Below, piece by piece: positions 30,201 to 32,627 of a DNA stretch of 32,627 nt; positions within the stretch are counted from its first letter, which is position 1, and each line of letters starts with the position of its first letter. Below the pieces are notes generated by a model, which saw nothing but the letters and a program-made list of their open reading frames with translations, was not told where the DNA came from and ran no database searches. The DNA comes from Polaromonas sp. YR568. GTDB lineage: Bacteria > Pseudomonadota > Gammaproteobacteria > Burkholderiales > Burkholderiaceae_C. The stretch lies in assembly GCA_945878995.1 (NCBI GenBank), contig CAMCUN010000041.1:1-32627 (forward strand), in the 5' to 3' direction. The position numbers and the translations under genes are program-made.

Positions 30201-32627
30201 CCATCACGCGGGCAACATAGTGAACTGTCGTATCACCGACCAAGGTGTTGGTGTCGGTGTAAGTCCAACTGCTTTGTGCTCCCGAGTTGACGCTGACGCT
30301 GGCAGCACCAAGGTACTGCATGGCGTCCAGCCATTGGGTGCCGTTCCACTGGAGGTAGTGGGAGTTGTATTTATAGTCCACCCTTGACACCAACACCGTG
30401 GTGCCCTGCCTGATGTTGCTGCCCCAATCAGCGCCCATGGTGATGGCAACAACATCACCGCTTTGCGGGTTGGTGGGAAGGTACAGATCGGAGACGTAGT
30501 TAGCGCCGTTGGCTGTCGTCAAGCGGGTGATGCGCGAGGTGCTGGGTATCTGTCCAGAAGTCAGGGCGCTGACCGCCACCGTGACAGCCCCGGCCATGTC
30601 GGGCGATCGGTAAATCGCCACCCGAGCATCGGTGGCCAAACTGGCACCGTCTGTGGCGCCACCCAGATTGCCCTGCAGTGTGGGTTGGGCGTCGTTGCTC
30701 AGACCACCGTTGGCAATCAACGCAGTGGTGCCCACGTTGTCTGACACCTGAACGGTTGCCAAGGGCGTAGAAGCCACACTGGTGTCCAAGACGTAAGCTT
30801 GGCTGAAAACGGGACCTTCGTTGCCAGCCAGATCGGACACCTTGACCTTGAGCGTGTTGCTGGCCGACAGAGTGGCGTTGGCCAGGCTCCAGGCGGTACT
30901 GCCCACTGTGGCGCTGGCGGCAACCCAGGTGCTGCCGTTGTTGAGCGAAACGAGCACGCTCTCGCCGGAGGACAGATTGGCACTCAGGGTGCCGCTGATG
31001 GTCTGACTGGCTGAGTTGGTGATGAAATCAGTGTTGCTAAAGCCAGTGTCCTGACTGAACGCCGCAGATTCCACGCTGACCGTGGGCGCGGTGGTGTCCA
31101 CCACAAAGCTGCCCGTGGCCGCAGGCGTGCTGCCGGTGGCGGCGTTGCCAGCCAGATCGCTCACCCCAGCCACCAAGTTGCCCACCACAGAAATGCTGCC
31201 CGTGTCGGTCGTGCCTGTGCTGGTGATGGTGTAGGTCCAGGTGCGGGTGTTGCCCGTGGTGGTGCCCGCCGTCAGAGCAACGCCAGTCTCAGCGCCTATG
31301 GTCAAGGTGGGGGCCGCGGTGGGTTGACCGCTGACATCCTCGCTGTAAGTGGCGGTGACGGTCACCACATCGCCTGCGTTGAGCAGTGCGCCGCTTGCGC
31401 CTGTGGCGCTGATGACCACCGTGCTGACTGTGGGGGCGGTGGTGTCAGCCACAAAGCTGCCGGTGGCTGCAGGCGTGCTTCCTGTGGCGGCGTTGCCCGC
31501 CGCATCGCTCACGCCAGCCACCAGGTTGCCCACCACGGCGATGCTGCCCGTGTCGGTGGTGCCCGTGCTGCTGATGGTGTAAGTCCAGGTGCGGGTGTTG
31601 CCGGTGGTGGTGCCGGCCGTGAGAGCAATGCCTGTCTCAGCCCCTATGGTCAAGGTGGGGGCTGCGGTGGGTTGACCGCTGACATCCTCGCTGTAGGTGG
31701 CGGTGACAGTCACCACATCGCCTGCGTTGAGCAGGCTGCCGCTTGAACCCGTGGCGCTGATGACCACGCTGCTGACTGTGGGGGCCGTGGTGTCAGCCGT
31801 GAAGCTGCCCGTGGCTGCAGGCGTGCTGCCAGTGACCGCGTTGCCTGCCAGATCGCTCACACCAGCCACCAGGTTGCCCACCACGCTGATGCTGCCTGTG
31901 TCGGTGGTGCCTGTGGCGGCAATGGTGTAGGTCCAGGTGCGGGTGTTGCCCGAGGTGGTGCCGGCCGTCAGAGCAATGCCTGTCTCAGCCCCTATCGTCA
32001 AGGTGGGGGCTGTGGTGGGTTGTCCGGTCACAGTCTCGCTGTAAGTGGCCGTCACGGTCACCACATCGCCTGCGTTGAGCAGGCTGCCGCTGGCGCCTGT
32101 GGCGCTGATGACCACGCTTGTGACCGTGGGGACCACGGTGTCCACCGCTTGGCTGTAGTCGGCAGGAGCCGTGGCCACGTTGCCTGCCGCGTCAGTCACG
32201 CCCGTTGTGCTCGTGCTCAAGACAATGGGTGCTGTGCTGCTGGCTGTGGGCGTGACCAGCAGGGTATAGACCGTGGCGCTCACTGCCGTGAATGTGCCTT
32301 TGGTGCCGCCTGTGGCGGTGACTTTGCTGGTGTCAAAGCCGGTGACTGCTTCGGCAAAGGTGTAGGTGAAGGTCACTGGGCCTGTGGCCGTGCCAGCTGT
32401 GTTGTCGGTGATGGTGACCGTGGGGGCTGTGGTGTCGGCCGTGAAGCTGCCGGTGGCTGAAGGCGTGCTGCCAGTGACCGCGTTGCCCGCCAGATCGCTC
32501 ACACCAGCCACCAGGTTGCCCACCACGCTGATGCTGCCTGTGTCGGTGGTGCCTGTGGCGGCAATGGTGTAGGTCCAGGTGCGGGTGTTGCCCGAGGTGG
32601 TGCCGGCCGTCAGAGCAATGCCTGTCT
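20608..32627 (-). CDS. Giant Ig-like/RTX repeat adhesin, N-terminus beyond window
   Basis: 4005 residues in view, open to the right edge, so the true start and any N-terminal retention or anchor domain are outside. From N to C: 116-residue Ig-like repeats (32627-31099, with one divergent Ig-like domain at 32436-32143), a related domain (31098-30787), a unique ~212-residue domain (30786-30151), another 116-residue repeat (30150-29803), one Ig-like domain, a LamG/concanavalin-like domain (about 29496-28830), one Ig-like domain, then two long homologous modules (28539-24751 and 24267-20608). Each module ends in RTX GGxGxDxLx-type nonapeptides and a type I secretion-like tail. I find no cysteine, as usual for such proteins. 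Predicted role: calcium-stiffened, secreted surface adhesin for attachment or biofilm. Its type I exporter is not in the window. The last residues are LFDERVIVA. Confidence 0.9.
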   Translation of the reverse strand, partial: TGIALTAGTTSGNTRTWTYTIAATGTTDTGSISVVGNLVAGVSDLAGNAVTGSTPSATGSFTADTTAPTVTITDNTAGTATGPVTFTYTFAEAVTGFDTSKVTATGGTKGTFTAVSATVYTLLVTPTASSTAPIVLSTSTTGVTDAAGNVATAPADYSQAVDTVVPTVTSVVISATGASGSLLNAGDVVTVTATYSETVTGQPTTAPTLTIGAETGIALTAGTTSGNTRTWTYTIAATGTTDTGSISVVGNLVAGVSDLAGNAVTGSTPAATGSFTADTTAPTVSSVVISATGSSGSLLNAGDVVTVTATYSEDVSGQPTAAPTLTIGAETGIALTAGTTTGNTRTWTYTISSTGTTDTGSIAVVGNLVAGVSDAAGNAATGSTPAATGSFVADTTAPTVSTVVISATGASGALLNAGDVVTVTATYSEDVSGQPTAAPTLTIGAETGVALTAGTTTGNTRTWTYTITSTGTTDTGSISVVGNLVAGVSDLAGNAATGSTPAATGSFVVDTTAPTVSVESAAFSQDTGFSNTDFITNSASQTISGTLSANLSSGESVLVSLNNGSTWVAASATVGSTAWSLANATLSASNTLKVKVSDLAGNEGPVFSQAYVLDTSVASTPLATVQVSDNVGTTALIANGGLSNDAQPTLQGNLGGATDGASLATDARVAIYRSPDMAGAVTVAVSALTSGQIPSTSRITRLTTANGANYVSDLYLPTNPQSGDVVAITMGADWGSNIRQGTTVLVSRVDYKYNSHYLQWNGTQWLDAMQYLGAASVSVNSGAQSSWTYTDTNTLVGDTTVHYVARVMDTAGNFGRAALPFVLVADTTVPTVSSVVISATGASGTLLNAGDLVTVTATYSEAVSGQPTAAPTLTIGAETGIALTAGTTTGNTRTWTYTISSTGTTDTGSISVVGNLVAGITDAAGNAATGSTPAATGSFTADTTNPTATLSTGTAPNTGNATVQSSEAGTAYLVKTGDSGAVTVTNLASITGAVDAKWNSAAITTANTNTSLSLAGLEDGTYSLYTVDAAGNLSAASGSTFTVDSTPPTNTVADMKALSLSAVSNQFANLPAAAGNVGGDLTLQAWVYTDGAMRGWQRVIDLNNGSGTDLNGVLLYFNATDGKLSFQALNGSSYLGTVVASSPFTPNAWQHVAATVSSDRAVTVYVNGIVVGTGTLSGAIPTVARNNNYVGRSGNSGDPYFNGAIADVRVYDNARTQAQILSDMTGVVDITDTNLKGYNTFNNTANSGLSGGTAATLGGSPTYRSFPSLWLSADTGFGNNDFITNQAAQSLRGTLAAPLATGETVYVSTDNGTTWKAATNATVGQTTWIAAGLTLSGSNNIKVKVTDLAGNDGPVTTQAYVLDSTAPVINLDSRDAPLDYAAGTVTQATAATVLGLTGISGSGAGFTEANKVASVKVQVSGLRDGASEKFNIASSTSVDINADGSSAASVIDFSAMASAPANPYWSWSYANGVFTFTPVTSTTSGLATKANENSAAWLLNSIGYKDTASTVTDGIRQFAFTSVDEAGNTSAASTATVVVNATRPAAAGTTPVVTADANGDGVKGDQFTLSFSEAVATAAVTTVGNWTLSGSTTLGTGATITAVNPVTVGGVSYASQYLFTAGTNSTYTTGTTLTIAASNVVGTAGSGSDTAAANVVFTMTDIVAPPVTPTFTVASGATTATDAYYNSTEVASAQDNVFNFTANADNAYLRYYINGLSSLGSINVLGKRSTLAASATSATLTLSSAELSGLAEGAYTLTAQLEDSAGNLGPMSLGKTVTIDKSIAQNVTEAVYSDANSSSTVNQGDTVTLSFNEAVNLMPSMLPTATFGTSAAVAAVGGLAIGTAGTAGDNIYSKSWTVTLGATPSSTLSAGTSVSLSNVKDVAGNTGSLALTMPSDISAKPTVTQIGNVTSDNVINSSERGSSQSITLNLSNAKTNDTVKLFMDGVQVGTATVSADGQATASIAVAANSWGADGERVLTATVQRGAGTVSTSPERHVYVAADGAHWSAVGSGNVLWFDPETLTLNATVSAGGTVSAGGTNDYVASVGGSRAYPGGANPTTTALGYTGRMVLINTATSSLKLTVPSAMTMPEGNGGYYFSAMGQTTSPSYGNWQYLFHFGLNSWASNGDSANFAMSPTGGFDSGYGGQGTQGLNPAVGVPMQAMVFSTLHTPSGAPTLGLTDGTSVVMPYFNGLSGGSVNLTASVQSQTQSNWGAEIGNVINAGNLTGWIGYMGDTVLYSGIPTAAWRQEVDTYLAQKYATVGNIVSTTTTVTINGVSTTGVYDLSGSASAQVLMDQVLNRETAGAVSDIVITAGADWVNTGAGDDTVYTKDLNFRSIDGGMGNDTLVLDSSYTTAKTIVLADFVSNARGNSGVTADDARVNAAGYHKLMGFEKMDLSQSTAAQSLVVAAADVNQLSETNTLAVVLGANDSISASGFTNATPTWGYYAVNGVVYDEQWTATVSGQSITLNARGVLPSFALVAGATSGNDTLTGTSGNDFLQGGQGNDSLTGGAGADVFRFNFNEVGSDTVTDFSKTQGDKLDLSSLLNGSVINIGSAASLGQYLSLTQVGSTADAILKIDLTGLGNFSNPQQSITLQGAWASLAPTGAQTANDNLLTLVNDRVFLINGYSGDAVAPTLDLDGYTGGNDWSLAALPGTNNSVSNASAPAVVTENWAVDQIRIVANTAVAVRGSEVLSIVGSNFNLNGTNVAGTVTVGGHTWTASFDGTALVFNASSNGATAAQAQALVRAANYVYSASAAPSATRTLSWTLVDMVGNVSAPAVMTANFDLVAPVVDLDGTNGSTLNRSMSVTTASSANAGVSLTSSGTVVEANKIANLVVALTGVLDSSSETLLVNGNSLSTSPATVSDGSNTWSVAYSSASGSKNYTFSLSNASSAQAQTLLNALKYSNAAVTPTDGARVLSVSARDEFGNLSTAAQATVLVNTSAPAIAATTPLVTTDANADGVKGDQFTLSFSEMVDASKITLANLALSGGASYGTGASITALNPVIVDSTTYARQYLVTAGSGYTYTKDTTLTLLAANAVDVGGTAATASVIFTMPDIVAPLTVGLPASISGDNYVNNTEATNAGGFGTVFNFTASSDNAKIRYFLNSVELTGKVADLTAASTSNTLTLLPSDFSALADGNYSLTARLEDSTSTSGGSVGNQGPLSAAKTFMLDRNLAQGISSARLSTDANSNGTADAGDVMTFVFNEPVNITAASLAAAFGTGASVVAVGAGYGGTVNSTTWNVTLGTSPSLSPGQSLSFTGVKDAAGNSGTVAATLPADVLDSPSIIQVANVAVDNVINSSERAVAQTVTVNLSGAKTGDVVKLFMDGVQVGTSYTLTATDQSNQSASFTVAALAWGADGERLLTSSIQRGSGTVQTSSQRSVAVAADSAHWASSGVLWYDPDSLTPNSTVTSWSPSAGVGVASASSGNFKVMAANKGANYLLFDGSNWMTFLSSTIAAKTNLSVFSAFQQNVQAASNYPTLYSIGGYTGGATAIGLELQKGTLSFVGGNWTNATFLRPANSSSPSSVAYNSYTLGAPTVFSQIWNFSGNLASAQVNGNAFFSMAAGATTTTLSAGTNGYLGVFAGDTGARFQGQFGDMVVAASALTNAAAQEINTYLAFKYQSAGVAVSGTSTALLSGESTASVYDLTGSAVAAILIDQTLDLRTLSGSGVKVITAGSDVVATGSGDDIVYVKDLAFRSIDAGMGKDTLVLDSSYAVAGALVLADFVSNSRGMSGVSADDSRVNTAGYHKLMGFEKIDLSQSSAAQALTVAKADVSQLADVDAANLTDTNAHTLGVVLGSNDSISTTGFASNTPTWGYYSFNGTVYDQKWSDTNGLSGNSLQTQILLARGTNFSGVNPTGFTTVSGATSGNDTLAGTSGNDVLQGGQGSDSLTGGLGADIFRFAKNDLGIDTLADFSKTQGDKVDLSGILQGTAFNLLSNLATYLQLSTDGSGNAVLKVDTYGESNFTSPAQTIVYANAAASGLTGVSLSTLFDERVIVA
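20914..21003 (-). other. RTX calcium-binding nonapeptides, C-terminal block
   Basis: Units GNDTLAGTS, GNDVLQGGQ, GSDSLTGGL, GADIF, followed by ADFSKTQGDKVDLSGIL and about 75 residues to the stop. Normal position for a type I secretion substrate. Confidence 0.9.
24751..28539 (-). repeat. Adhesin module A (1263 residues) with internal secretion-like tail
   Basis: Begins DSTAPVINLD. It contains TADANGDGVKGDQFTLSFSE, an Ig-like series, a ConA-like domain (about 26610-25845, ending EVDTYLAQKYA), a degenerate beta-roll (GAGDDTVYTKDLNFRSIDGG, near 25650), RTX nonapeptides (25170-25081) and a tail ending NDRVFLI. Homologous throughout to module B, but here the protein continues. Confidence 0.85.
25081..25170 (-). 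other. RTX calcium-binding nonapeptides, internal block
   Basis: Consecutive units GNDTLTGTS, GNDFLQGGQ, GNDSLTGGA, GADVF, followed by TDFSKTQGDKLDLSSLL. This is the usual lead-in to a type I secretion signal, yet it lies about 1500 residues from the C-terminus. Confidence 0.88.
28830..29496 (-). other. LamG/concanavalin A-like domain of the adhesin
   Basis: The stretch contains LTLQAWVYTDGAMRGWQRVI, GVLLYFNATDGKLSFQAL, WQHVAATVSSDRAVTVYVNG and FNGAIADVRVYDNARTQAQI, the strand pattern of LamG-type jelly-roll domains, which often bind carbohydrate. It sits between Ig-like domains, suggesting a ligand-binding head on a stalk. Confidence 0.8.
29803..30150 (-). repeat. Ig-like 116-residue repeat, copy 4 (separated)
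   Basis: 348 nt, starting DTTVPTVSSVVISATG, placed 948 nt downstream in the gene from copy 3 beyond two unrelated domains, yet still very similar at DNA level. Confidence 0.9.
31099..31446 (-). repeat. Ig-like 116-residue repeat, copy 3
   Basis: 348 nt, directly adjacent to copy 2, starting DTTAPTVSTVVISATG. Exact period retained; DNA is very close to copies 2 and 4. Confidence 0.9.
31447..31794 (-). repeat. Ig-like 116-residue repeat, copy 2
   Basis: 348 nt, directly adjacent to copy 1, starting DTTAPTVSSVVISATG. Same length and junction with few substitutions (TYSEDVSGQPTAAPT). Confidence 0.9.
31795..32142 (-). repeat. Ig-like 116-residue repeat, copy 1
   Basis: 348 nt, starting DTVVPTVTSVVISATG and ending GSTPAATGSFTA. 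Contains the shared core TYSETVTGQPTTAPTLTIGA and NTRTWTYTI. Part of a bacterial Ig-like fold with a typical D-T-x-x-P-T-V junction. Confidence 0.9.
32437..32627 (-). repeat. Ig-like 116-residue repeat, partial copy
   Basis: Only the C-terminal part is inside the window (from TGIALTAGTT to GSFTA). Across about 190 nt it differs from the matching part of the copy at 31795-32142 at roughly three bases. Confidence 0.85.

Overview
The window looks like a piece of chromosome from a PHB-storing betaproteobacterium of the order Burkholderiales, most likely family Comamonadaceae. This is inferred from protein sequence, the phaCAB order, the rpsF-priB-rpsR-rplI cluster followed by dnaB, the divergent ppsR/ppsA pair, and high GC with strongly GC-biased third positions. 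No database search was possible.

Layout: (1) 1-182 holds two paired REP-type hairpin repeats. (2) 223-3229, minus strand: ppsR, tonB, exbB and exbD run in that order with short gaps and may be one transcript; TonB has an extreme polyproline/Pro-Ala linker. (3) 3386-8179, plus strand: ppsA, then a small DUF4212 membrane protein translationally coupled to a large sodium:solute symporter. (4) 8221-9801: rpsF-priB-rpsR-rplI, with a structured leader before rpsF and a clear terminator after rplI. (5) 10047-10790: a UPF0175 antitoxin-like gene and a DUF3368/PIN gene broken by a frameshift. (6) 10960-12357: dnaB, preceded by DnaA-box-like sequences and followed by a second REP cluster (about 12399-12756). 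(7) 12805-14266: maiA-like gene and pgeF, overlapping by 11 nt; pgeF overlaps a convergent small membrane-protein gene by 96 nt. (8) 14718-18600: phaC, phaA and phaB, the complete route from acetyl-CoA to polyhydroxybutyrate, closed by a strong terminator. (9) 18694-20533: a small defence/stability region with a truncated MqsA/YgiT-type antitoxin remnant, an mntA-hepT pair and a tacA-tacT pair. (10) 20608 to the right edge, minus strand: one giant cysteine-free repeat protein (4005 residues in view, N-terminus outside), an RTX-type adhesin predicted to leave by type I secretion.

Most of the window is core metabolism and information processing. The accessory content is the toxin-antitoxin cluster, the REP elements and the adhesin. 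The most unusual object is the adhesin. It carries two diverged copies of a roughly 1.2-kb-residue module, each ending in its own RTX and type I secretion-like tail, so the first tail is internal. It also has several 348-nt Ig-like repeats that are nearly identical at DNA level. Other points worth a look are a canonical EF-hand-like calcium loop inside the symporter, a palindromic operator candidate between the -35 and -10 of tacAT, and the relic antitoxin next to hepT.
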